Shown one piece after another: positions 1 to 6,262 of a stretch of 6,682 nt of DNA (position 1 is its first letter; the number at the start of each line of letters is the position of its first letter). A program made the position numbers and the translations under genes. Source of the stretch: Bacteroidota bacterium (lineage in GTDB: Bacteria; Bacteroidota; Bacteroidia; Bacteroidales; VadinHA17); NCBI GenBank assembly GCA_016868515.1, contig VGGM01000087.1, forward strand, positions 1-6,682, given 5' to 3'. The notes under the pieces are model-generated. The model did no database searches and was not told where the DNA came from. It saw only the letters and a list, made by a program, of their open reading frames with translations.

Positions 1-2068
1 TCTCGGGAGTGTCAATAAATGCACACTGAACCCTTACAGGTTCGCTGCCGGTTGAAACGAGCATATCACCACGACCCACAAGCTGATCGGCACCGGTGGC
101 GTCGATAATGGTCCTTGAATCGACTGACGAGAATACCCTGAAGGCTATTCGTACCGGGAAGTTTGCCTTGATGAACCCGGTAATGATATTTGTTGAAGGC
201 CGCTGGGTTGAGATAATAAGATGAATTCCGATAGCCCTGGCTAGTTGAGCCAGCCTGCCAATAGGGCCTTCAATCTCCCTCCCGGCTGTCATAATCAGAT
301 CGGCAAATTCATCGATTATAAGTACTATATAAGGCATGTAGCGGTGCCCCTTCTCAGGGTTAAGCCGCCTGTTGATGAACTTTTCGTTGTATTCCTTGAT
401 ATTCCTGGCACCGGCCATCTTCATAAGTTCAAGCCTGCCATCCATCTCAATGCAGAGTGAATTAAGGGTATTGATAACCTTCCTCGTATCGGTAATTATT
501 GCATCTTCATCGCCTGGCAGCTTTGCCAGGTAGTGTCTTTCAATCTTTGCATATAGCGGCAGTTCAACCCTTTTTGGATCGATAAGAACAAATTTGAGCT
601 CGGCGGGATGTTTCCTGTATAGAATTGATGTAATTATGGCATTCAGCCCTACCGACTTACCCTGTCCGGTAGCACCGGCAACCAGCAGGTGAGGCATTCT
701 GGTGAGGTCGACAATAAATGGTTCGTTTGTGATTGTGCGGCCCAGTGCCAGGGCTATATCTGCCTTTGATTCCTGAAAAGCCCTGGACGTAATCAACGAC
801 CTCATTGATACTGTTTCGGGTTTTTTGTTGGGAACCTCGATGCCGACAGTGCCCCGGCCCGGAATAGGTGCAATGATCCTGATCCCCAGCGCTGAAAGGT
901 TCAGTGCTATATCATTTTCCAGCGATTTGATCCTGGCAATTCTTACACCCCTCTCGGGAACAACTTCGTACAGAGTTACGGTAGGGCCAACAGTTGCCGA
1001 AATCGACCTGATATTGATCTTATGGTCAGCAAGGGCGTTGATTATATTGTTTTTGTTTTCAATAACTTCCGAATCATCGAAGGCTCCGGTTCTCTGGTAT
1101 TCACGAAGCAGTGTTACAGGCGGAAACTGATACTTTGGAAGATCAAGACGGGGGTCAAAGTCTTCCATCAGACGGTGCACCTCATCGTCGCTCATTATAT
1201 CGCCCTGCTCGGCCCGTGTGATGGTAATAGATACGTCTTCATCATCATTGTTTTCAACCTGCGGCTCTTCTTCCTCCTCATTCAGATCGCGCACTATCGG
1301 TTTTCTTTTGCCCTGAACGGACTGTTCATCGCCGGGGTCGATACCAGGCTCTTCATCGCCGGGAAGGTTTACGATAAATGGTTTACCGTCATCACCCTGG
1401 GTGGCAACTGTTGCTTCAGTTGCATGAGAATCAGGTTCCGGTTCACTCCCTTTCCTGTGAAAGGTGATTGGCGGTATACGCCTGATAATTGCTTCGGGAC
1501 TGACCTTAAGGGCAAAGACCAGATATCCGAGTATCAGCACGGAGACCACAGCTCCTGTTCCGATTTTACCCATAAAGGCATTTAGCCAGCGTGTTATGTT
1601 GTAACCATGGGTTCCGCCCGGCCCGCTTCCGAGGAAGCCCCCTGCATCGGCGAAAAGGTATCCCAGCAGCAGAGAGATGAATATTATGGCAAATGCAAGC
1701 TTGACAGAGAGACTCCAGATTTTTATCTGCCTCAGATTCAGAAGGAAGAGACCGAGGGCTCCTGTCATTACCGGAAAGAGAAACGATCCTAGTCCGAAAC
1801 CTTTGGTAATCAACAGGGATGCAAGCCAGTGGCCGCTTTTTCCCGACCAGTTCCTTACCTCAACCTCGGCAGATGAGATAACCTGATTGCCAATACTCTG
1901 GTCGGTTTTCCACCAGAAGATATATGCAATAAGTGCGAAAAGGAGATAAATAGCAAATCCGGTTAGAATAGCACCTGTTATAAATTTGATTCTTTCACCT
2001 CCCTGACCGGTGGCGCTACTGCTGCTTTTGCTGCCGTTTGGTGATGAACTTCCTGGCTTCCTGTTCAT
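1..2068 (-). CDS. ftsK: DNA translocase FtsK (C-terminus cut by window edge)
   Basis: FtsK is the septum-anchored, hexameric ATP-driven pump that moves chromosome DNA through the closing septum and helps resolve dimers at dif. The reading frame is open from the ATG at 2068 to the left edge (689 residues visible). Four membrane segments lie near residues 29-53, 90-112, 120-140 and 167-187. An acidic, low-complexity linker follows (about 209-300, with EEEEE at 264-268), then the alpha/beta motor from about 310. The Walker A motif GATGQGKS is at 465-472 (Lys471). The Walker B stretch VLIIDEF contains Asp586-Glu587, and the downstream motor block ISTQRPSTNIITG is present. The family usually runs to about 800 or more residues, so the end of the motor and the DNA-reading winged-helix gamma domain should lie off the window. 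ATG 2068 is the only normal start upstream of the membrane region; the frame stays open further upstream without another ATG, GTG or TTG in the gap. No clear Shine-Dalgarno sequence is seen. Confidence 0.97.
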   Translation of the reverse strand, partial: MNRKPGSSSPNGSKSSSSATGQGGERIKFITGAILTGFAIYLLFALIAYIFWWKTDQSIGNQVISSAEVEVRNWSGKSGHWLASLLITKGFGLGSFLFPVMTGALGLFLLNLRQIKIWSLSVKLAFAIIFISLLLGYLFADAGGFLGSGPGGTHGYNITRWLNAFMGKIGTGAVVSVLILGYLVFALKVSPEAIIRRIPPITFHRKGSEPEPDSHATEATVATQGDDGKPFIVNLPGDEEPGIDPGDEQSVQGKRKPIVRDLNEEEEEPQVENNDDEDVSITITRAEQGDIMSDDEVHRLMEDFDPRLDLPKYQFPPVTLLREYQRTGAFDDSEVIENKNNIINALADHKINIRSISATVGPTVTLYEVVPERGVRIARIKSLENDIALNLSALGIRIIAPIPGRGTVGIEVPNKKPETVSMRSLITSRAFQESKADIALALGRTITNEPFIVDLTRMPHLLVAGATGQGKSVGLNAIITSILYRKHPAELKFVLIDPKRVELPLYAKIERHYLAKLPGDEDAIITDTRKVINTLNSLCIEMDGRLELMKMAGARNIKEYNEKFINRRLNPEKGHRYMPYIVLIIDEFADLIMTAGREIEGPIGRLAQLARAIGIHLIISTQRPSTNIITGFIKANFPVRIAFRVFSSVDSRTIIDATGADQLVGRGDMLVSTGSEPVRVQCAFIDTPE

Positions 2069-2100
2069 TGAAATATCTGAAGTTTCTTCGGATGAAACCT

Positions 2101-2131
2101 CAAAATTAGCAAAATGCAGCCAGCAAACAAA
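2101..2131 (-). promoter_or_regulatory. Candidate Bacteroidetes-type promoter for ftsK
   Basis: Read on the minus strand, TTTG (2131-2128) is followed after 19 bases by TAATTTTG (2108-2101). This matches the phylum's -33 TTTG and -7 TAnnTTTG boxes with normal spacing. Transcription would start near 2095, giving a leader of roughly 25 bases before the ftsK ATG. It lies in the short gap after the lipoprotein gene, so ftsK can be expressed apart from that gene. The match is by pattern only; AT-rich DNA gives chance hits to such short boxes. Confidence 0.5.
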
Positions 2132-2139
2132 GATGTGAT

Positions 2140-2832
2140 TTATAAATTGACCAGCCTCAGGATGTAATCATCCATTACCTCCTTTGAAACCCTGCGGTAT
2201 CTCTCCCTGCGGAGGAACACTTTATCGGGGATATCCTTGCTGTAAACAGCTTCTGCTTCAAAGATGAATTCCCTCTCGCCCATAAAGAAGAAGAATTTCA
2301 TAAGCACACCATCAATTTCACTGAATGGATTTGATACGTTTGGCTGTTTTATGTCTATCTCATTGGTGTACCAGATATCAAAAACCGAATCGGGCATTGA
2401 AGGCAGGGTTACAGTGGCATGGGTACAATTGTAACCCATAATGTTATCAGAGTTGCCGGTTTCCTGTATCTGCATTCCCTCCATTGCCTTCAGGCCGGGT
2501 GCGGTTTCATCAGGAACTCCGGCATAGAAAAACCGGCCCCCCATCATATTTATATAGGTGTCGTAGAGATTTTCGTTGTGATTGGCAAGGTTGGCTATTC
2601 CGGTATTACCGATAGGTGAAGTGATATCGAACAGGATTTTGTCATCCTTAAAACTTACTATCAGTGTTTTGGGCATAAGTTCGCGGGGGATGGAGCCTTC
2701 GGGTCCTCCGTATGTTATGCTATAGTGGATCTCACCCTGATTAATATCCTTCATCCTGCGGCCTTTACACGATGAGATTAGGGGGAGTGCAATTATTGCC
2801 GCGATTAAAATGCTTAAACTGGAGATTCTCAC
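2140..2832 (-). CDS. Predicted lipoprotein, DUF4412/GLPGLI-like
   Basis: This 230-residue protein begins with a short basic start, a hydrophobic stretch (residues 5-20) and a lipobox, Ile-Ser-Ser-Cys, with the acylated cysteine at 22. It should therefore be a lipid-anchored envelope protein. The mature part begins with a GEIHYSITY strand (33-41). It later has IMGYNC (131-136) and DIWYTNEI (152-159), a pattern resembling the Bacteroidetes secreted beta-rich DUF4412/GLPGLI families, where a G-Y-x-C segment is followed by a W-Y-T-x-E/D segment. The family match is from memory of motifs, and the function is unknown. LolA-like envelope proteins are a structural alternative. The ATG at 2832 has an AGGA about 10 bases upstream, the best Shine-Dalgarno in the window. 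It lies 71 bases upstream of ftsK on the same strand and is divergent from arcC. Confidence 0.85.
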   Translation of the reverse strand: MRISSLSILIAAIIALPLISSCKGRRMKDINQGEIHYSITYGGPEGSIPRELMPKTLIVSFKDDKILFDITSPIGNTGIANLANHNENLYDTYINMMGGRFFYAGVPDETAPGLKAMEGMQIQETGNSDNIMGYNCTHATVTLPSMPDSVFDIWYTNEIDIKQPNVSNPFSEIDGVLMKFFFFMGEREFIFEAEAVYSKDIPDKVFLRRERYRRVSKEVMDDYILRLVNL

Positions 2833-2970
2833 GCTTGTGATTCCTTTTTATAATTATGTAAAAATATAAATATTTTGACAGACAAAACCTCTTTTGCAGT
2901 TTTGTTTTCTTGTGACATGGTTTTGTTACGGATAGTTGCACAGACCATCGGAAATTACCGGGATTTTCCA

Positions 2971-2978
2971 TAGATTTG
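2971..2978 (+). promoter_or_regulatory. Possible -7 box (TAGATTTG) upstream of arcC
   Basis: TAGATTTG fits the Bacteroidetes -7 consensus TAnnTTTG and lies 77 bases before the arcC ATG, which would give a leader of about 70 bases. No TTTG or TTG occurs at the usual 17-23 base distance upstream, so only half of the promoter is recognisable. The same octamer recurs just before the ornithine carbamoyltransferase gene (4113-4120). The rest of the 223-base divergent gap (2833-3055) is AT-rich next to the lipoprotein gene and holds no gene that I can support. Confidence 0.35.
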
Positions 2979-3055
2979 CGGTTTTCACTCGTCCGGCGCT
3001 TATTCCGCAGCAGAGACGGAAGGGGAAAATAGGTGTTTAATTAAACTACAGGTTT

Positions 3056-4015
3056 ATGCACAGGAAAGTAGCAGTTGTAGCGCTCGGCGGCAATGCTTTG
3101 TTAAGGGGCGATCAGTTAGGGACGATAGAAGAGCAGGAGGATAATACCACTGCCACCCTCGAAAACCTTATATTCCTGCTCAGGGATAATTACGAACTGG
3201 TTATAACTCATGGCAATGGCCCGCAGGTTGGGAATATCCTGATGCGCAACGATGCAGGCGAACACATGTACGGAATTGCCCAGATGCCCCTCGATATTTG
3301 TGTTGCCGATTCGCAGGGGGGTATTGGATACATGATTGAAAGGATGCTCAGGAATGTTCTGAACCGGCATGGAATTCAGAAGAATGTGGTATGCCTTGTT
3401 ACGCAGGTTATGGTTGATAAGGATGATCCTGCATTTTCCGATCCGCAGAAAAGAGTCGGGAAAATTTACCCGAAAGAGGATGCTGATAAGCTTGCAGCTG
3501 CAAAAGGGTGGATTTTCAGGGAGGAGGTTAAGGCTGACGGTGGCTTTCGCAGAGTGGTTCCTTCACCGGTTCCTGTTGGAATCATGAATGAAGAAATCAT
3601 CTCCGGTCTTGTCAGGGCCGGCAATATAGTCATTGCAGCCGGTGGCGGTGGTGTGCCGGTTTACATAGATGAAAAGAATGATGTAAGACCCGCCGAAGCG
3701 GTAATCGACAAGGATATGGCCTCATCACTGCTTGCAACCAGAATCGGCGCTGATGAGTTTTACATACTTACCGATGTTCCTTACATTTATATCAATTATA
3801 AGAAACCGGATCAGGAGATTAAGGAATTTCTTAACTACGCCGATGCAAAACGCTACCTCGAAGAGGGCCAATTTGCCAGGGGCAGCATGGCTCCGAAGAT
3901 TGAGGCATGCCTCGACTTCATTAAGAACGGAGGCAGGAAGAGCGTGATTACGGAGGCATTCAAGCTGGAGGACAAGAAATATGGCTCGAAGATAACCATG
4001 GAGTATGAGGACTAG
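3056..4015 (+). CDS. arcC: Carbamate kinase
   Basis: Cytosolic carbamate kinase reversibly transfers phosphate from carbamoyl phosphate to ADP, giving ATP and carbamate, which breaks down to ammonia and CO2. At 319 residues the protein has the normal family length (about 310-315) and looks complete. Amino-acid-kinase fold landmarks are present: the N-terminal VALGGNALL (8-16), THGNGPQVGN (51-60), DSQGGIGY (85-92), VPSPVP (168-173), the glycine run IAAGGGGVPV (193-202), VIDKDMASSLLA (216-227) containing the nucleotide-site Asp-Lys-Asp, ILTDVP (237-242) and the C-terminal GSMAPKIEA (276-284). The ATG at 3056 places the family motif at the usual distance from the N-terminus; only a weak AGG precedes it. 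The ornithine carbamoyltransferase gene follows after a 127-base gap occupied by heptamer repeats. The pairing suggests use of citrulline or carbamoyl phosphate for ATP production rather than biosynthesis. Confidence 0.97.
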   Translation: MHRKVAVVALGGNALLRGDQLGTIEEQEDNTTATLENLIFLLRDNYELVITHGNGPQVGNILMRNDAGEHMYGIAQMPLDICVADSQGGIGYMIERMLRNVLNRHGIQKNVVCLVTQVMVDKDDPAFSDPQKRVGKIYPKEDADKLAAAKGWIFREEVKADGGFRRVVPSPVPVGIMNEEIISGLVRAGNIVIAAGGGGVPVYIDEKNDVRPAEAVIDKDMASSLLATRIGADEFYILTDVPYIYINYKKPDQEIKEFLNYADAKRYLEEGQFARGSMAPKIEACLDFIKNGGRKSVITEAFKLEDKKYGSKITMEYED

Positions 4016-4016
4016 G

Positions 4017-4142
4017 GATATCTGATATCTGATATCTGATTTACGATTTACGATTTACGATTTACGATTTACGATTTACGATTTACGATTTACGATATAA
4101 GGTTTACGATTTTAGATTTGGGATTTTATAATTTATACTGAT
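4017..4142. repeat. Heptamer tandem array filling the arcC-argF gap
   Basis: Eighteen consecutive 7-base units can be laid out without a single slip. Units 1-3 are GATATCT (4017-4037). Units 4-11 are eight identical copies of GATTTAC (4038-4093). Units 12-18 are decayed relatives: GATATAA, GGTTTAC, GATTTTA, GATTTGG, GATTTTA, TAATTTA and TACTGAT (4094-4142). The array starts two bases after the arcC stop codon and ends immediately before the argF ATG. There is no open frame of note, no transposase and no spacer structure, so it is a simple minisatellite-type repeat and not CRISPR. Identical central copies flanked by diverged ones suggest growth by replication slippage. The array must contain the leader and any promoter of the downstream gene. 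Confidence 0.95.
4113..4120 (+). promoter_or_regulatory. Possible -7 box (TAGATTTG) inside the repeat array
   Basis: TAGATTTG arises across two of the degenerate heptamers and fits TAnnTTTG, 22 bases before the argF ATG. It is identical to the octamer upstream of arcC. A TTTG at the -33 distance is missing; the repeat offers only ATTTAC there. Readthrough from arcC is an equally good explanation for expression of the second gene. Confidence 0.25.
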
Positions 4143-5144
4143 ATGGCATACAATTTAAGAAACAGACATTTCCTGAAGCTCCTGGACTTTACCCCTGAGG
4201 AGATCAGGTTTCTGCTTGATCTCTCGATTGACCTCAAGAAGGCCAAGTATGGCGGATATGAGCAGCAAAGGCTTACCGGCAAGAATATTGCTCTGATATT
4301 TGAGAAGGCATCAACCCGCACGAGATGTGCCTTTGAGGTGGCAGCCTTTGACCAGGGAGCCCATGTAACCTACCTGGGTCCGAGCGGTTCGCAGATAGGG
4401 CATAAGGAGTCGATGAAAGATACAGCAAGGGTACTTGGCAGGATGTACGACGGGATTGAATACCGCGGTTTTGGCCAGGATGTTGTTGAGGAACTGGCTG
4501 AATATGCAGGTGTGCCAGTATGGAACGGACTTACCAATGAGTTTCATCCCACCCAGATACTGGCCGACTTCATGACGATGATGGAACACTCTGACAAGCC
4601 TTTGAATAAGATCAGCTACTGTTACCTGGGCGATGCCCGCAACAATATGGGCAACAGTCTTCTGGTAGGTGCAGCAAAGATGGGAATGGATTTCAGGGCA
4701 GCTGCCCCGAAGGCCTGTCAGCCCTCTGAGGAGCTTGTTGCCAGGTGCAGGGAAATTGCAAAACAGACAGGTGCCCGGATAACCATAACCGAAGATGCTG
4801 AGGCAGCCGTTAAGGGTGTTGATTTTCTCTACACCGATGTATGGGTTTCGATGGGTGAGGCTGATTCGGTATGGGAGGAGAGGATTAAACTGCTTAAGCC
4901 TTATCAGGTTAACCTCGACACAGTAAGGAAAACAGGTAACCCGAAAGTGAAATTCCTCCATTGTCTTCCGGCCTTCCATAACCGTGAAACAAAGGTGGGA
5001 GAGGAGATATTCCGGAAGTTCGGACTGGATGGGATGGAGGTTACAGAAGATGTATTTGAGTCGGAGCACTCAATAGTGTTTGATCAGTCGGAGAACAGGA
5101 TGCATACCATAAAGGCGGTGATGGTTGCAACACTGGGTATGTAG
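4143..5144 (+). CDS. argF: Ornithine carbamoyltransferase (ArgF/ArcB type)
   Basis: The enzyme interconverts ornithine plus carbamoyl phosphate and citrulline plus phosphate in the cytosol. The 333-residue protein is full length. The carbamoyl-phosphate loop STRTR is at 57-61, GHKES at 86-90 and FHPTQ at 134-138. The ornithine-side motif DVWVSMGE is at 232-239, the catalytic HCLPAFH with Cys274 at 273-279, and ENRMHTIKA at 317-325. The sequence from [13 protein letters not shown] through [13 protein letters not shown] closely recalls E. coli ArgF and Pseudomonas ArcB. The intact SMG loop argues for true ornithine specificity, not the N-succinyl- or N-acetylornithine transcarbamylases common in Bacteroidetes arginine synthesis, nor putrescine carbamoyltransferase. 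Placement directly after carbamate kinase favours the catabolic direction (arcB), but direction cannot be proved from sequence. No Shine-Dalgarno precedes the ATG; the leader is AT-rich repeat sequence. Confidence 0.96.
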   Translation: MAYNLRNRHFLKLLDFTPEEIRFLLDLSIDLKKAKYGGYEQQRLTGKNIALIFEKASTRTRCAFEVAAFDQGAHVTYLGPSGSQIGHKESMKDTARVLGRMYDGIEYRGFGQDVVEELAEYAGVPVWNGLTNEFHPTQILADFMTMMEHSDKPLNKISYCYLGDARNNMGNSLLVGAAKMGMDFRAAAPKACQPSEELVARCREIAKQTGARITITEDAEAAVKGVDFLYTDVWVSMGEADSVWEERIKLLKPYQVNLDTVRKTGNPKVKFLHCLPAFHNRETKVGEEIFRKFGLDGMEVTEDVFESEHSIVFDQSENRMHTIKAVMVATLGM

Positions 5145-5146
5145 GA

Positions 5147-5222
5147 AATACCGGCGTGTATAGACTCAGTGTCACAGAACTGACGGATAACACTGGTGCG
5201 GAGATTGACCCGTACCGGTGTT
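5147..5222 (+). terminator. Weak candidate terminator structure after argF
   Basis: Just after the argF stop codon, AATACCGG (5147-5154) can pair with CCGGTGTT (5215-5222), with one G-U pair, and GTTTTC follows. Inside the loop CAGTGT (5167-5172) can pair with ACACTG (5190-5195). The position, between two convergent genes, suits a terminator. However, the loops are long and the T-run is short, so this is not a classic intrinsic terminator. No better hairpin is visible in the 82-base convergent gap. Confidence 0.25.
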
Positions 5223-5226
5223 GTTT

Positions 5227-5703
5227 TCAGAAGAATCCTTTTATGAAATAGAAGGTGATAATAAAAGAAGCTACAAGTTTGAGTCCCACACCCATCATGA
5301 AGCCGAGCAGCGAGCCGAAGCCGGCCTTAAGGGCATAGTTCACATCATCCCTGTAAATCAGTTCACCGACGAATGCTCCTGCGAAGGGTCCTATGATAAT
5401 GCCGGCCGGGCCGAGGAACAAGCCAATTATAAGGCCCACTGTTGCGCCTCTGGCGCCGTATTTTGATCCTCCGAACTTTCTGGTTCCCCAAATTGGCACG
5501 ATATAGTCGAGTATCGTTACCACAGCTGCTATTATTGCCAGTATAATGAGTGTTTCCCTGCTGAATTCGGCGAATTTCGAGAAGTGCAGAAGCAGCAGAC
5601 CGCCAAAGCTGAGCGGTGGTCCCGGCAATACCGGAAGCAGGCAGCCTACAATGCCCAGGATGATAAGTAATACAGCGCCTGCAAGGAGAAGATATTCGCC
5701 CAT
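5227..5703 (-). CDS. DUF456 family integral membrane protein
   Basis: This is a 158-residue, almost wholly hydrophobic protein. It has an N-terminal membrane segment (about 4-25) running into the family's proline-rich turn LPVLPGPP (23-30). Further segments lie near 31-41, 51-69, 88-115 (a glycine-rich pair, GLFLGPAGIIIGPFAGAFVGE region) and 126-154. The KYGAR segment after the third helix (81-85) and the double-glycine helices are typical of DUF456 proteins, whose function is unknown. Length matches the family (about 160). It starts 19 bases after the stop of the PUR-like gene on the same strand, with an AGGA about 14 bases before the ATG, so the two are probably co-transcribed. It ends convergently against argF. 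Confidence 0.9.
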   Translation of the reverse strand: MGEYLLLAGAVLLIILGIVGCLLPVLPGPPLSFGGLLLLHFSKFAEFSRETLIILAIIAAVVTILDYIVPIWGTRKFGGSKYGARGATVGLIIGLFLGPAGIIIGPFAGAFVGELIYRDDVNYALKAGFGSLLGFMMGVGLKLVASFIITFYFIKGFF

Positions 5704-5722
5704 TAATAATGATCAGTTCCTG

Positions 5723-6103
5723 TTAACGTTTACCAAGTTCATCGAAATCGACTTCATTGAAGTCGTTAAGAGAGTCATCTGACGTATCGGCTGCAGCCTG
5801 CTGTTTCACACCGTAGGGCAATGTTTCAGCTTTTTCAATTGCCTCGCTGAGGCCCCCCATGAATTTATCAAAGTCCTCCTCATAAAGGAAGATTTTATGT
5901 CTGGCGTAGAAAGGGTTACCCGATTCGTCAATCTTTCTCTTACTCTCGGTAATAGTGATATACCTTCCATTTTCGCGGATTGTTCTGACATCGAAATAGT
6001 AGGTTCTTGTACCAGCTCTGACAATTTTGGAGAAGATTTCATCTTTTCTCATTCCGTCCCCGGGTGTGCGATGATCTTCGTTTCTGAATTGGGATCCTTC
6101 CAT
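5723..6103 (-). CDS. PUR-alpha-like nucleic-acid-binding protein (DUF3276)
   Basis: This small protein (126 residues) carries one PUR-type repeat at about 22-92. The visible core is IFSKIVRAGTRTYYFDVR (23-40), then YITITESKR (48-56) and ARHKIFLYEEDFDKF (67-81), a basic and aromatic beta-sheet surface closing with a helix. Bacterial PUR proteins, such as the Borrelia member of this family, bind single-stranded DNA or RNA and can act as regulators. The role of the Bacteroidetes proteins is not settled. The C-terminus is acidic (DSLNDFNEVDFDE, about 110-122), possibly a flexible autoinhibitory or partner tail; that is inference. ATG 6103 is chosen because it follows the promoter by a short leader. 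Met18 (6052) is a possible later start preceded by a GGGGA. It heads a likely operon with the DUF456 gene and diverges from nusB. Confidence 0.92.
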   Translation of the reverse strand: MEGSQFRNEDHRTPGDGMRKDEIFSKIVRAGTRTYYFDVRTIRENGRYITITESKRKIDESGNPFYARHKIFLYEEDFDKFMGGLSEAIEKAETLPYGVKQQAAADTSDDSLNDFNEVDFDELGKR

Positions 6104-6138
6104 TATTGGTTTCTATGCTATCAGGTTTATAGGTATGT

Positions 6139-6168
6139 CAAAAGTAGAAATAATTTCTACAAATCAAA
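6139..6168 (-). promoter_or_regulatory. Promoter of the PUR-like gene
   Basis: On the minus strand TTTG (6168-6165) and TACTTTTG (6146-6139) are 18 bases apart, a close match to the Bacteroidetes -33 TTTG and -7 TAnnTTTG pattern. Transcription would begin around 6133, leaving a leader of about 30 bases before the ATG at 6103. This is the best promoter-like match in the window and should also serve the DUF456 gene. Confidence 0.6.
6144..6160. promoter_or_regulatory. Perfect palindrome in promoter spacer, candidate operator
   Basis: GTAGAAAT (6144-6151), a single central A (6152) and ATTTCTAC (6153-6160) form a perfect 8+1+8 inverted repeat. It covers most of the spacer and the first three bases of the -7 box of the PUR-gene promoter, where a bound dimeric regulator would block RNA polymerase. 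Which protein binds is unknown. Self-control by the PUR-like protein is conceivable but not shown. Confidence 0.5.
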
Positions 6169-6226
6169 ACCAGGCCGGTTCGCTGACAATGCAAAACGGA
6201 TTTCTTCCTGATGTGGTTTTTTTAAT

Positions 6227-6234
6227 TATTTTTG
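6227..6234 (+). promoter_or_regulatory. Possible -7 box (TATTTTTG) of nusB
   Basis: TATTTTTG matches TAnnTTTG and lies 28 bases before the nusB ATG, predicting a leader of roughly 20 bases. The upstream box is poor: TTTC at 6201-6204, 22 bases away, is the nearest thing to TTTG. The T-rich context raises the chance of a random match. Confidence 0.35.
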
Positions 6235-6262
6235 CAGGCTGTTACAAGGCTCTTTGTTATTT

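Noticed and set aside
1022..1585. 187-codon plus-strand open frame inside ftsK
   Set aside because: It is antisense to the well-supported FtsK linker and motor coding sequence, with no recognisable domain.
2069..2148. N-terminal extension of FtsK upstream of 2068
   Set aside because: The frame is open but contains no ATG, GTG or TTG here, and it would include the promoter-like boxes.
2859..2886. Lipoprotein promoter made of TTTG (2886-2883) and TATTTTTA (2866-2859) on the minus strand
   Set aside because: The last base of the -7 box is wrong and the spacing (16) is short; AT-rich DNA makes such partial matches likely by chance.
2765..2971. 68-codon minus-strand frame overlapping the lipoprotein start
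   Set aside because: It overlaps the signal peptide of the lipoprotein in another frame and runs through AT-rich promoter-type DNA, with no sensible protein features.
4017..4142. CRISPR array
   Set aside because: Units are 7 bases long with no spacers, and no cas gene is nearby; it is a simple tandem repeat.
4311..5069. 252-codon open frame on the minus strand within argF
   Set aside because: It is antisense to a complete gene with all catalytic motifs, and its translation resembles no protein family and is rich in His and Cys.
5166..5183. Short hairpin TCAGT / ACTGA after argF
   Set aside because: A 5-base stem with no following T-run cannot be called a terminator; it competes with the CAGTGT/ACACTG pairing.
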